Source of the DNA: CBDCVO01 sp965223085
Lineage (GTDB): Bacteria; Pseudomonadota; Gammaproteobacteria; Ga0077536
Assembly: GCA_965223085.1 (NCBI GenBank)
Contig: OZ244981.1
Span: forward strand, 4,216,001 to 4,280,000
Reading direction: 5' to 3'
DNA length: 64,000 bases
Position 1 is the first letter of the stretch. Each line of letters opens with the position of its first letter. The notes below the pieces were generated by a model that worked only from the letters and a program-made list of their open reading frames with translations, was not told the origin of the DNA and searched no databases. Shown here piece after piece: positions 52,688 through 62,274 of the stretch. A program made the position numbers and the translations under genes.

Positions 52688-53941
52688 ATGAATACCCAAC
52701 TGCAAAGCGAGTATACGCGTATCCGTGCCCAGACCTGTGGCTTGATCGAGCAGCTCAGTGCTGAAGATTGCTGCGTTCAATCGATGCCAGACGCAAGCCC
52801 GGCGAAGTGGCACCTCGCGCACACGACGTGGTTTTTCGAAACGTTTATCTTGTCCGATTTTTACGCCGATTACCGGCCCGCAAACCCCGAATACAAAGTC
52901 TTGTTTAACTCGTATTACAATACCGTTGGCGCGCAACACCCGCGCCCATCGCGGGGCATGCTAACGCGACCGTCCTTGCAAGAGTTACGCATCTACCGGG
53001 ACCAGGTGGATGACGCGGTCGCTAGATTGCTCGCGACCACGGAGTCGCCACAACTCGACGCGCTATTTGCAGTCGGCCTACACCACGAGCAACAGCATCA
53101 AGAATTGCTGTTAATGGATGTAAAACATTTGCTCAGCGTAAATCCGCTCGCGCCGGCATACGATGACACCCTTGCGTGGACGCCTCATGCGTCCGTCGCC
53201 AGTCTCGACTGGCGTCGCTTCAGCGGGGGCGCCGTAACGATCGGTGCTGATGACAACGGATTTAGTTTTGACAATGAAAAACCACAACATCGAACTTTGC
53301 TAGCTGACTTCGCGCTCGCGCAGCGACTCATCACGAACGGTGAATTTCGACAGTTCATCGAAGACGGCGGTTACGAGAAGGCGACGTTATGGTTGTCAGA
53401 CGGCTGGTCATGGATCCAGCGACATCAGTGCGACGCGCCGGCTTATTGGCGGCGCGCCGATCAGGGTTGGCAAGAATTTACGCTCGGCGGGTTGCGCGAA
53501 CTCGACGATAATCGGCCGGTCGTTCACATCAGCTACTACGAAGCGGATGCATTCGCCCGTTGGGCCGGGGCGCGACTGCCGCGCGAGTGTGAATGGGAAC
53601 TCGCGGCGCGAGAAATGCCCATAAATGGGAACTTGCTTGACGCCGGTGCGCTCCACCCTGTCGCCAGCAATGATGCTGGCCTCAGCCAAATATTCGGTGA
53701 CGTTTGGGAGTGGACCGCGAGCGCCTACGCAGCCTATCCCGGATACCACGCCGCGCCCGGTGCACTCGGCGAGTACAATGGTAAGTTCATGAATAACCAA
53801 TATGTTTTGCGGGGTGGTTGTTGCGTAACGCCGCTCGACCATATTCGCGCCAGCTATCGGAATTTCTTCTATCCCCACAACCGCTGGCAGTTCGCGGGCA
53901 TGCGCCTGGCATTAGACGGACACGGCACTACCCAGCCCTAG
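52688..53941 (+). CDS. egtB: EgtB-family sulfoxide synthase
   Basis: A 417-residue non-haem iron enzyme that in EgtB joins hercynine to a thiol donor in ergothioneine synthesis. N-terminal DinB-like domain with WHLAHTTWFFE and HHEQQHQELLLMD (iron-binding His); C-terminal FGE-sulfatase-like domain (GDVWEWTASAYAAYP, LRGGCCVTPLDHIRASYRNFF). The hercynine-forming EgtD is not in the window, so the pathway may be elsewhere or incomplete, or this could be a related sulfoxide synthase. It is the last gene before a convergent SDR gene. Confidence 0.9.
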   Translation: MNTQLQSEYTRIRAQTCGLIEQLSAEDCCVQSMPDASPAKWHLAHTTWFFETFILSDFYADYRPANPEYKVLFNSYYNTVGAQHPRPSRGMLTRPSLQELRIYRDQVDDAVARLLATTESPQLDALFAVGLHHEQQHQELLLMDVKHLLSVNPLAPAYDDTLAWTPHASVASLDWRRFSGGAVTIGADDNGFSFDNEKPQHRTLLADFALAQRLITNGEFRQFIEDGGYEKATLWLSDGWSWIQRHQCDAPAYWRRADQGWQEFTLGGLRELDDNRPVVHISYYEADAFARWAGARLPRECEWELAAREMPINGNLLDAGALHPVASNDAGLSQIFGDVWEWTASAYAAYPGYHAAPGALGEYNGKFMNNQYVLRGGCCVTPLDHIRASYRNFFYPHNRWQFAGMRLALDGHGTTQP

Positions 53942-53960
53942 CGACATCGTTCATTAACGG

Positions 53961-54713
53961 CTAGCTCGATAATCCGCCGTTAACTTTGAGCGTCTGTCCA
54001 GTAATGAATGCGGCCTCATCAGAGGCTAGAAATGCGGCCGCTGCCGCAACGTCGCCCGGCGTGCCAAAGCGTCTTAGCGGCGTCGATGTCATTACCGCCT
54101 CACGATAATCCGCGGACATTTGTTCGCGCGCGAAACGTGTCTCGATCCAACCGGGTGCTAGTTCGTTCACCCGCACCGCTGGTGCGAGGCTCCGCGCCAG
54201 CGCGCGGGTAAATCCGGTGACCCCTGCTTTTGTGGCCGCAAATATTTCCGGGTTTCGGCCACCCATGCCCACCAAGGCGAGATCCCAGGACATATTAATG
54301 ATGGTGCCGTGGGACCGCTGTAGCACGGGCGCCGCGGCCCATGCACAGCGAATCGTCCCACGTAAATCGACGTCCAATAACTGCTGCAACTTTTGCGCGT
54401 CGCTTAAATCCGCTGCGGTACCGGTGAGAATGTCCGCACCCGCCACGTTGACCCACACATCGATGTCCGCAAACGCCGCGACGACTTTCGCTACGAGGCG
54501 ATCTATGCTGGCGGTCTCGGCGACGTTAACCGCCACGGCGAGCGCTTCGCGGCCGCATGCACGAATCGCTTCGACACAAGTCGCGGCCGCCTCCGCCGTG
54601 CGGTGATAGCCGACACAGACATCGGCACCTTCATGCGCGAAACGCAACGCAATCGCACGTCCAATGCCGCTGCTCGCACCTGTGACAACCGTGCGTTTAC
54701 CGCTCAAGCGCAT
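53961..54713 (-). CDS. Short-chain dehydrogenase/reductase-like protein, catalytic Tyr replaced
   Basis: 250 residues with a normal nucleotide-binding start (TVVTGASSGIGRAIALRF) and VNVAGADILTG. The active-site region reads IFAATKAG: the Tyr of YxxxK is Phe, while the Lys is kept. The Ser segment reads IINMSWDLALVGMGG, also unusual. The rest of the fold is intact (RVNELAPGWIETRF, EAAFITGQTLKVNGGLS). It may be a non-canonical or binding-only SDR. Confidence 0.85.
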   Translation of the reverse strand: MRLSGKRTVVTGASSGIGRAIALRFAHEGADVCVGYHRTAEAAATCVEAIRACGREALAVAVNVAETASIDRLVAKVVAAFADIDVWVNVAGADILTGTAADLSDAQKLQQLLDVDLRGTIRCAWAAAPVLQRSHGTIINMSWDLALVGMGGRNPEIFAATKAGVTGFTRALARSLAPAVRVNELAPGWIETRFAREQMSADYREAVMTSTPLRRFGTPGDVAAAAAFLASDEAAFITGQTLKVNGGLSS

Positions 54714-54719
54714 GCGTGA

Positions 54720-55115
54720 CTACTTGCCTCGCCCCTTGCTGCCGGCGGGCCATTCCTGCTTGGCAATGATGTCGCCCATTTCACGCCCGGGGTCAAGCTG
54801 ACCTTGGTAGATGACATAACGTCCACCCGGACGTCGATCCGAGGCGGGGCTTTCCGTCCACAACCATAAATGGCCTGTTTGAGTGTCGAGGATCAATGCC
54901 TTCTCGGTGCCAAATTCATAGCCAGGATTGAGCGCGATCGCCCGATAGCGTTCCTCGGCGGTCACGCTGAATGACGCGCCGTAGAGCGCCAAGCACGCCA
55001 ATACCGCGCTGCAGAACTTCGGGAGAATAGGCCCGCTCCGTCGGCGGTGGGCGCTGCGATCGGCGCGAGTTGCGGTAGCGAAAAATGTGCCACCCCTGCT
55101 TAGCTCGGTATTCAT
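54720..55115 (-). CDS. Small exported protein of unknown function
   Basis: About 131 residues; ATG 55115 has AAGGAG nine bases upstream (the first possible start, GTG 55118, is adjacent). A long basic N-terminus precedes a signal-like hydrophobic stretch (FCSAVLACLALYGASFSVTA). The mature part has KALILDTQTGHLWLWTESP and then GGRYVIYQGQLDPGREMGDII. No family assigned. It precedes the SDR gene by six bases and follows another unknown exported gene. Confidence 0.6.
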   Translation of the reverse strand: MNTELSRGGTFFATATRADRSAHRRRSGPILPKFCSAVLACLALYGASFSVTAEERYRAIALNPGYEFGTEKALILDTQTGHLWLWTESPASDRRPGGRYVIYQGQLDPGREMGDIIAKQEWPAGSKGRGK

Positions 55116-55175
55116 CACTAGATACTCCTTCCGGGTCCCTTCGTTTATTGACGAGCCCTTCTCTTATCGGCTGCC

Positions 55176-56177
55176 TTACCGATTTCGTGATCGTCGCCAA
55201 CCCGGCCCCGCGCCTCGCTCGCGCCTGTGGCGAGATATCGAACGACCCAAATAGGCGAGCCGATCCGGCGCGAGGATGGCATACGGTTGCACTACCCCAC
55301 GATTGTGCGCCCGCAACCACGGGATCGCGTTTTGCCACACTGAGGCCGCGGCGTAGAGATTGGGTAGCCGTAAATTAAACGTGCGCCCGGCCCTATTGTA
55401 GACTACGGTTTGCTCTCCCCGGCTCGTTTTGATGCCAATCCGTACCGCATTCCAATCGACACGCTCCCCGGAGAGTTCTACCGCACGCAACGCTTGCGCA
55501 AGTTGCCGCAATTCCGCCATGAGACGTTCACAGGCAGCTCTTTTCAGGTTCAGATGACGGTGGTCTTCGAATATGCACTGTAAGCCGTCAGCATACTCAT
55601 AGCGCGGGCGCGCATTTTGCGCAAAAACCCAGCGCCGCTCCCTCTCCGCGCTCGCTATATTTAGCCTCGGCCCGGTATTCGGTGTGGGTCCATCGCACGT
55701 CAAATAGACACAGGCTTCTGCGGCAATCAGCGCCTCTAAGCGTTCTTGTTCGGAGACACGCGTCGCGCTGACCATCACTTGCTGGTCGTCGATAAGGAGA
55801 CGGACCTCTTCATCCCGCTCACGATAGATCTCGATCGTGATGGCCCGTTCAAGTTCATCGGCGACTCGCTCGAGAGTGGCGATATACCCATACACACCTG
55901 CTTGCCATGCAGCAAACGTCGCCGCCTCCTCATTCTTGGCATTGTCATCGCGTATCGACTGGCGCTGAATTTCGCCGCGGCTCTCATCGATCAAAGCGCT
56001 CAATGCCGCGCGCGCAAAAACCAGGCGATCATCTTCGCTTCCGGCGGCCGCCACCCGAACCGCGTAGTCGAACTCGCTACCAACCGGTTCCCATGCAACA
56101 GCCGTGATTGCGACCGTCGCAGCGACGAGCGCGACGGAAAAACGACGCCGACCCGCAGTGTGCTTACGCGCGGCCAC
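55176..56177 (-). CDS. Exported protein of unknown function, Arg-rich C-terminus
   Basis: 333 residues from GTG 56175-56177. The N-terminus (AARKHTAGRRRFSVALVAATVAITAVA) looks like a signal or anchor. The body is helical, with long charged stretches (ERVADELERAITIEIYRERDEEVRLLIDD) and a Cys pair in ACVYLTCDG, and a beta-rich C-terminal region (TVVYNRAGRTFNLRLPN). The final 20 residues are Arg-rich (RHRRERGAGPGWRRSRNR), perhaps a shifted frame after LAYLG. No family assigned. Confidence 0.55.
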   Translation of the reverse strand: MAARKHTAGRRRFSVALVAATVAITAVAWEPVGSEFDYAVRVAAAGSEDDRLVFARAALSALIDESRGEIQRQSIRDDNAKNEEAATFAAWQAGVYGYIATLERVADELERAITIEIYRERDEEVRLLIDDQQVMVSATRVSEQERLEALIAAEACVYLTCDGPTPNTGPRLNIASAERERRWVFAQNARPRYEYADGLQCIFEDHRHLNLKRAACERLMAELRQLAQALRAVELSGERVDWNAVRIGIKTSRGEQTVVYNRAGRTFNLRLPNLYAAASVWQNAIPWLRAHNRGVVQPYAILAPDRLAYLGRSISRHRRERGAGPGWRRSRNR

Positions 56178-56294
56178 TAGGTATAAATATCGCCCGTCGA
56201 TATTTCGTCAAGTCCGTATCTTTGCATCTGAACCCCTACGTTGGGCACCATCGCCAAACCTCGCCCCACGATAGCGGCTGCGCGCCCGATCATT

Positions 56295-57329
56295 TTACTC
56301 ACACCCGAGCATCACCTGTAATATCGCGTAGTGGTCTTCGAACCAGCCGAGCGCCGCGATTTGCGTCAACGGCAACCAACTCGCGTGCGCCGCATCGTCG
56401 TCTCCGCGAACATTGGGTCGATCGCTATGCGCCGCAAGCCGATAGTGAAAACAATGGGTAATGGTGCGACCTCGCACCGACCGCCTAGGGGCATCGAATA
56501 CCCGTATCGCGACTAGCGAAGCGGGGGGTGCGAGGGAATCGAGCGCAAGACCGGTTTCTTCGTGCAATTCCCGCCGAGCCGCCGCCGCCAGGGTTTCATC
56601 GGGATCGAGGAACCCACCCGGTAACGCCCATAAACCCCGCCCGGGAGGGCGTGCCCGGCGTATTAGCAAAACGTGCTCGCGCCATGTGACGAGTGCGTCG
56701 ACAGTGACTAAGATCGGCGCATAAGGTGCGGCCTGCCACATTGTGCGATGCGCTGCTACGTGCTCGTAGTCTTCCCGCAGGCGCTGAAATTCCCGCTTCG
56801 TAGCGACGCTTTCCAAGAGCGGCCAAATCGATGCGGGCACTGATGTGCTAGACGCCGGAGGTGCCACGCCAGCGCTCATCCGAGCCTCGAAAAAATGCGT
56901 AAGCACAGCCTCTAAGACATCATCGTTAGGCCCCAACGAGCGCGGCACGCATTCCGGAAACCATTTTAGGTAGCGTTCGGAATGGGTATCGCAAGCGATC
57001 ATGGCCACGCCGCGACTCGCCGGCACCGTCAAGGCATGGCGCAACAGCATCGCACTATATCGATCGTCATAGCGTGACTCGGGTAGGGAGACGATGCGCA
57101 GATCATGCCCAGCATCGGTGCCATAAACAGCCGTCAACATTGCGCGGCGTTCCGCTTCTAGCCACGGTTGCTGCAGAGAGCGCGTCTTACCACAGTAGGT
57201 AAGCGCGACGATCACCGAGTTACCTGCAAGCAGCAGCTCGTTGATCGTCTCGACCTGGCAGGTTGTGAGCGGTTGGAATTCGCCGACACACACGGCAATC
57301 TTGATGTTAACGTCCACTTGCAACGGCAC
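56295..57329 (-). CDS. NadM-like/Nudix fusion with degenerate adenylyltransferase half
   Basis: 344 residues resembling the bifunctional NMN adenylyltransferase/Nudix hydrolase. The N-terminal half keeps the fold outline (IAVCVGEFQPLTTCQVETINELLLAGNSVIVAL), but GRFQPxHxGH is replaced by GEFQPLTTCQ, so the HxGH catalytic motif is gone, and the usual ISSTxIR is not seen. The C-terminal Nudix domain is intact (GGFLDPDETLAAAARRELHEETGL). An active ADP-ribose or related pyrophosphatase with a non-catalytic N-domain is likely. It follows the hisN-like gene by 14 bases. Confidence 0.8.
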   Translation of the reverse strand: MPLQVDVNIKIAVCVGEFQPLTTCQVETINELLLAGNSVIVALTYCGKTRSLQQPWLEAERRAMLTAVYGTDAGHDLRIVSLPESRYDDRYSAMLLRHALTVPASRGVAMIACDTHSERYLKWFPECVPRSLGPNDDVLEAVLTHFFEARMSAGVAPPASSTSVPASIWPLLESVATKREFQRLREDYEHVAAHRTMWQAAPYAPILVTVDALVTWREHVLLIRRARPPGRGLWALPGGFLDPDETLAAAARRELHEETGLALDSLAPPASLVAIRVFDAPRRSVRGRTITHCFHYRLAAHSDRPNVRGDDDAAHASWLPLTQIAALGWFEDHYAILQVMLGCE

Positions 57330-57343
57330 ACACCGTGCAACGC

Positions 57344-58150
57344 TTAAGCGTCGCGCAAATACCGCAGCGCTTGTTCATGTAATTGGGGACTCGCCGCGGC
57401 GATCACGCGACCACCTGTTCTAACGGCGCCGCCCTCCCAATCTGAGACGATGCCACCGGCCGCCTCGACAATCGGAATAAGCGGTCCGATATCGAAAAAT
57501 TCGAGCCCGGCCTCGACCACGAGGTCGATAAAACCTGCTGCAAGTAAGCAATACGCATAACAGTCGACGCCGAAACGCGTCAAACGTACGGCCCGCGATA
57601 AGCGCGCAAACGCGTCGCTCTCGAAACCCGTCGCGAACATATCCGGCGCTGTCGCAAATAAATACGCCTCCGATAACGCGACCCCGGTGCGAACGCTCAG
57701 CGGGTGTTCTTGCCCGCTACGACACACCGCCGTCGACCCGTATCCGCCAATAAAAATCTCACCGACGAACGGCTGACTCATAACGCCGAGCACGGCTTGA
57801 TCATTTTCGCACAAACCAATCAACGTGCCCCACGTTGGCAAGCCGCTCACGAACGCGCGGGTACCGTCGATCGGATCGAGTATCCAGCGGAATTCACTCG
57901 TCCCTAAGACGGTACCGAATTCCTCACCGACAATACCGTGCTCGGGATAACGCGCCGTGATCGCAGCACGCATTTGCTGTTCGACTTCTCGGTCCGCGAT
58001 AGTAACTGGGTCAAAGTTCCCCTGTGGGGTTTTGTTCGCAACCTCAAGCGCAGCACGAAAATAGCGCAGCACCGTTGGTCCTGCGTCACGCGCTAGTGAC
58101 CAAATAAACGCACGGAACTCAGACTGCTGATCCGAACCGACCATCAACAT
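57344..58150 (-). CDS. HisN-type inositol monophosphatase-family phosphatase
   Basis: A 268-residue magnesium-dependent phosphatase. Metal-site motifs: HGIVGEEFG, WILDPIDGTRAFVSGLPTWG, and FFDIGPLIPIVEAAGG. The WGTLIGL after DGT fits the histidinol-phosphatase (HisN) branch. A role in histidine synthesis is likely, but no his genes are near. It lies 20 bases after the GGDEF gene. Confidence 0.8.
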   Translation of the reverse strand: MLMVGSDQQSEFRAFIWSLARDAGPTVLRYFRAALEVANKTPQGNFDPVTIADREVEQQMRAAITARYPEHGIVGEEFGTVLGTSEFRWILDPIDGTRAFVSGLPTWGTLIGLCENDQAVLGVMSQPFVGEIFIGGYGSTAVCRSGQEHPLSVRTGVALSEAYLFATAPDMFATGFESDAFARLSRAVRLTRFGVDCYAYCLLAAGFIDLVVEAGLEFFDIGPLIPIVEAAGGIVSDWEGGAVRTGGRVIAAASPQLHEQALRYLRDA

Positions 58151-58170
58151 CTCGCAACGCGGCGCGAGCG

Positions 58171-59499
58171 CTAGAGTTCGGTTTCTTCTTCCGCCTCATC
58201 AGCCCGATAAACTAGATAGACACAATTTCGGCCGGCACGCTTTGCGTGCAATAACGCGTTGGCGGCAGACTCCACTAACGATTCCCAATCGTGCTGATCA
58301 TTCGGGATCATGGTGGCAACACCGCAACTCACGGTAACATAGGATTCGACATCAGAATCACCGTGCAAAATAGTGCGGTCCGCAACCGCCCCTCGAATCG
58401 ATTCTGCGATATCCATCGCTGCATGCTCTGCGGTATCCGGCAACAATACGACGAATTCCTCACCGCCGTAACGGGCGAGCAAATCCCCGATGCGAAAAAT
58501 ATGCTGGCGAATGATCTCGGAAACCCGAGATAAACATGTATCTCCCGCATGATGGCCATAACGGTCGTTGTAGCTACTAAATCGGTCGATATCTAAAAGC
58601 ACCAAAGAAATCGGCCGTTGTTGATGTCGGCCCAACGACCATTCACGCTGTAACACCCGTTCGAACACCCGCCGGTTCGGCAAGCCCGTCAGTTGATCGC
58701 GCTCCGACAACCGCTCCGCTGCGCGCCGCGCCTGCTCCAGTTGCCCCTCCGTTTTCTTGCGGCGTTCTATTTCGTCGGAAAGTTCCCGTACCAGCGCTTC
58801 GCGCTCGGAATTGCGTTGCCGCAAACAGGCGGTAGTAGCTTCGTGCAACATTCGCTGTCGTGCTTCTTCAAGCGTCGTGCGGTGAGCTTGACATATGACG
58901 TCCACCGAATAAGTCGTAAACAGTACTAACCCGACGCCGATGAACTGCAAGAATGTCACCGTAGAAGCAAAAAGTGCTATTACCAGCGGCACGAGGGAGA
59001 AGACCGAAAAAGCAATCACAACCGGCGAGACGATCCCCTGCCCCATCAGTACGCCGATAAATAAACCGGTAATCCAAACAGCAGCAACGGCCGTCGCGCC
59101 CGGTTCCACGCTCGGCGCCAACCACCACACGGAAATACCGTAACAAGCGCCGACCAAACCCATCATAATCGCTTGCGACCATACCCAGAAACGGGCGTGT
59201 TTCTTCGCCGAGCGAAAATATCCCCAAACTAGAAGGCCGCGGCCAGCGATTAGTGTCGCGACAACGCCGAACCAATTCCACGCAAGGTCGGACCCCAACT
59301 CCAAGCTGAGATAACCGGCATAACAAAGCGAGGCGAGCAGCATCGGCAACAACGCTCGCGCTGCAGAGTGATTTGATGTCTCCAGACGCAAATCGCGCAG
59401 CGCTTCTGCGGTTACCTCCCTAATCTGGGGCAGGTCTACAGAATCGCTCGACGTCGTCGAGCGCGCATCGCCGGGGGGAGCAAACGAATCTCCTGTCAC
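58171..59499 (-). CDS. Membrane diguanylate cyclase
   Basis: 442 residues. Several membrane helices (about residues 50-200) are followed by a coiled-coil (EREALVRELSDEIERRKKTEGQLEQARRAAERL) and a GGDEF domain. The active site is GGEEF, preceded by RIGD (an I-site RxxD at the usual distance), so product inhibition is likely. It makes cyclic-di-GMP. No EAL domain. First gene of a co-oriented group with the hisN-like and NadM-Nudix genes. Confidence 0.9.
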   Translation of the reverse strand: MTGDSFAPPGDARSTTSSDSVDLPQIREVTAEALRDLRLETSNHSAARALLPMLLASLCYAGYLSLELGSDLAWNWFGVVATLIAGRGLLVWGYFRSAKKHARFWVWSQAIMMGLVGACYGISVWWLAPSVEPGATAVAAVWITGLFIGVLMGQGIVSPVVIAFSVFSLVPLVIALFASTVTFLQFIGVGLVLFTTYSVDVICQAHRTTLEEARQRMLHEATTACLRQRNSEREALVRELSDEIERRKKTEGQLEQARRAAERLSERDQLTGLPNRRVFERVLQREWSLGRHQQRPISLVLLDIDRFSSYNDRYGHHAGDTCLSRVSEIIRQHIFRIGDLLARYGGEEFVVLLPDTAEHAAMDIAESIRGAVADRTILHGDSDVESYVTVSCGVATMIPNDQHDWESLVESAANALLHAKRAGRNCVYLVYRADEAEEETEL

Positions 59500-59805
59500 A
59501 AATAAGCCTGTCTGTCGTATTGCCGGTAGCAGCCATCTAGCTTAGCGAATCGGATCCGGAAATGGGTAGCCCTATCGCCACCTAATGGTGAGATTTCTAA
59601 CAAATAACCGAATATTTTCCCATACGGTAACGTATAGTCAATGCTTGCTAAGGTTTCCTGTTGACCTAAGTCATTAATGGTATGATGCGCCGGCCTGCGC
59701 TCACCGCCGTTATCCGCGACGATATCTGCGCCGCAGCACAGGACTTTACACTGCCAGACATCAAAATAACTCCAACTTCAATACCACGACGAACCTGTAC
59801 CTGCG
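59500..59805. other. Non-coding stretch upstream of the RND exporter
   Basis: About 306 bases between divergent genes. It holds an extended -10 (listed separately) and a TGAC-CTAA-GTCA inverted repeat (59662-59673). Nothing else recognised. Confidence 0.45.
59678..59686 (+). promoter_or_regulatory. Extended -10 element for the exporter gene
   Basis: TGGTATGAT, with TATGAT at 59681-59686. No good -35 at 17 bases (CTGTTG), but an extended -10 can act without one. TTGACC lies 14 bases upstream. It leaves a leader of about 110 bases. Confidence 0.35.
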
Positions 59806-62274
59806 ATGAGCAACACCGTTGCGGCTACCTATGATCGCCTTGTCATTAGCCATCCGCGTATCGCGCTCTTGCTGATCGCGCTGGCGGTGATCGTGTTCGG
59901 CGCTGCGGCGAACAATTTCAATCTCGATGCCTCAGCCGATTCCCTCTTGCTAGACAATGACGCGGATCTACGCAAGTACCTACAACTGACGAAACGCTAC
60001 AAAACGCGCGAATTTTTATTTCTTACGGTAACGCCACCCAACGATTTATTGAGCCCGCAGTCTCTGGGCCTCTTGCGCGAATTACGCGCTAAGCTTACCT
60101 CACTGCCGACGCTGGATTCGGTGATCACCCTGCTCGACGTCCCGTTGGTGAAAAACGTGCCTGGGCGGCTATACCAAGTCGCGAAAAATTATCGCACCTT
60201 GGATTCACCCGACGTCAATATAGAACGCGCGCGGCAAGAATTACTGCAAAGTCCTATCTATCGTGACTTAGTCGTTGGCGCCAGCGGTGAAACCACTGCG
60301 ATACAGATTTTCATAAAGGAGAATCCGGAGTATCGGGAATTACAACGCCAGCGCAACGAACTATTGTTTCAGCGTAGTACTGACAAATTGACCTCACAAG
60401 AAACGGCACAGCTCGCTACGCTGCAAAAACGCTATGCCGAACTCAAGGCCGAGGCGGATGCACGCAACCACAGCGCCGTTGCGGCGATTCGCGAAGTCAT
60501 AGCGGAACACGCCGACGAGGCGCAACTCCATCTCGGTGGAGTCCCCATGATAGTAGACGACATGATCGCATTCATTCGCAGCGATTTAATCACATTTGGC
60601 GGCCTCGTGTTGGCATTTCTCGTGGTGATGTTGTGGTTGCTTTTTCGCGAGTGGCGTTGGGTAGCGATACCGATCGTCAGCTGTTTCGTTTCCGTCATCA
60701 TCATGATGGGGCTGTTGGGATTAGCAGCGTGGAAGGTAACCGTAATTTCGTCCAATTTCGTTGCCTTGATGCTGATCATTACGATGTCGATGAACATCCA
60801 CCTCCTGGTACGCTACCGCGAGCTTCACCGCGACAACCCCGACGCCGACCAAAAAACACTCGTCCGCCTCACTACGCATAGCATGGCGCAACCGTGCCTC
60901 TATACCGTGCTCACCACTATCACCGCGTTCGCATCACTCATGTTGAGCGAAATCAAACCAGTTATAGATTTTGGCTGGATGATGGGGGTTGGCTTATTGG
61001 CGATCTATGTCGTCTCGTTTGTCGTCTTCCCGGCGTTATTACTGCACACGACACGTCGCCCTTTACGGGTACCGGAACGAGATGATTTCGCCTTTACACA
61101 ACGTTTCGCTCGCTTCACCGAACATCACGGCGTGGCCGTATTAGTAATAGCCGGTCTGGCGTCCAGTTTCGCGCTGCTGGGCATCACGAAACTGGAAGTT
61201 GAAAATAGTTTTATTTCGTATTTCAAACGAGATAGCGAGATATACCGAGGGTTAAAGCTAATAGATGAGACGGTGGGCGGCACGACACCGCTGGAAATAT
61301 TGCTGAAATTCTCTGACCCCGACGGCGACGCGGACGAAACTGACGACGAACTCGCGGCAATGTTCGACGATACTAGCTACGACGCCTCCGATTATTGGTT
61401 CTCGCCGGAAAAAGTTGACCGCATCAAAGCGGTACACGATTATCTAGAAGGCCTTCCAGAAGTAGGCAAGGTGCTGTCCTTAGCCTCAGTAGTGCGTATT
61501 GCCGAGGATCTCAACGACGGCAAGCAGTTCGATGCTTTCGAGCTGAATGTTATTCACCGCCGTATCCCATCGATACTTCGTTCAAAACTGATCGATCCGT
61601 ATGTATCAATCGAAGATAACGAAGTGCGAATTAGTATTCGCATCAAAGACTCGCTGCCCGACTTACGCCGCAAAGCGCTGCTGGATAAAATCGACAACGA
61701 TTTGCATACAGAAATTGGTTTGGATAGGAGTGAATATGAGCTGGCGGGTTTATTAGTGCTATATAACAACCTGCTCCAGAGTCTATTCAAGTCGCAAATA
61801 CAAACCCTCGCGGTCGTACTTATTGCGATATTTTTGATGCTCTGTGTTCTATTTCGTTCCCCCATCGCAGCAGCGGTCGCGACCATACCAAATGCGCTGG
61901 CAGCGTTGCTTATTCTTGGCATCATGGGTTGGCTCGGCATTTCACTCGATGTAATGACAATCACCATCGCTGCGATTACGATCGGCATCGCCGTCGACGA
62001 TTGTTTGCACTATCTATATCAGTACAAGGTCCAACATCCCCGGATCCTCGATGACGTCGAAACTATGCACTATTGTCACGCCAATATCGCCAAAGCAGCT
62101 TTGTTTACTACGATCACGATCAACGGCGGTTTTATGATATTGGTTTTCTCCAACTTCATTCCCACGATTCTGTTTGGCTGTCTTACGATGATTGCAATGA
62201 CGATCGCGCTAGTCGCAGCGCTGACTTTGATGCCAAAATTGATCTTGTCGTGGCAGCCATTTAAAACACACTAG
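59806..62274 (+). CDS. RND-superfamily exporter (MMPL-type)
   Basis: An 822-residue inner-membrane protein with about 12 helices in two sterol-sensing-domain-like halves and two large periplasmic loops. The first helix is ALLLIALAVIVFGAAAN; GIAVDDCLHYLYQYK is the typical TM10 proton-relay segment. Exporters of this type are often encoded with DUF1302 and DUF1329 proteins, though here those genes lie 50 kb away. Substrate is unknown; hydrophobic molecules are likely. Starts at ATG 59806. Confidence 0.9.
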   Translation: MSNTVAATYDRLVISHPRIALLLIALAVIVFGAAANNFNLDASADSLLLDNDADLRKYLQLTKRYKTREFLFLTVTPPNDLLSPQSLGLLRELRAKLTSLPTLDSVITLLDVPLVKNVPGRLYQVAKNYRTLDSPDVNIERARQELLQSPIYRDLVVGASGETTAIQIFIKENPEYRELQRQRNELLFQRSTDKLTSQETAQLATLQKRYAELKAEADARNHSAVAAIREVIAEHADEAQLHLGGVPMIVDDMIAFIRSDLITFGGLVLAFLVVMLWLLFREWRWVAIPIVSCFVSVIIMMGLLGLAAWKVTVISSNFVALMLIITMSMNIHLLVRYRELHRDNPDADQKTLVRLTTHSMAQPCLYTVLTTITAFASLMLSEIKPVIDFGWMMGVGLLAIYVVSFVVFPALLLHTTRRPLRVPERDDFAFTQRFARFTEHHGVAVLVIAGLASSFALLGITKLEVENSFISYFKRDSEIYRGLKLIDETVGGTTPLEILLKFSDPDGDADETDDELAAMFDDTSYDASDYWFSPEKVDRIKAVHDYLEGLPEVGKVLSLASVVRIAEDLNDGKQFDAFELNVIHRRIPSILRSKLIDPYVSIEDNEVRISIRIKDSLPDLRRKALLDKIDNDLHTEIGLDRSEYELAGLLVLYNNLLQSLFKSQIQTLAVVLIAIFLMLCVLFRSPIAAAVATIPNALAALLILGIMGWLGISLDVMTITIAAITIGIAVDDCLHYLYQYKVQHPRILDDVETMHYCHANIAKAALFTTITINGGFMILVFSNFIPTILFGCLTMIAMTIALVAALTLMPKLILSWQPFKTH

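Noticed and set aside
54916..55338. Minus-strand frame of 140 codons overlapping two unknown exported genes
   Set aside because: No ribosome-binding site; the overlapped frame has a signal peptide and good AAGGAG.
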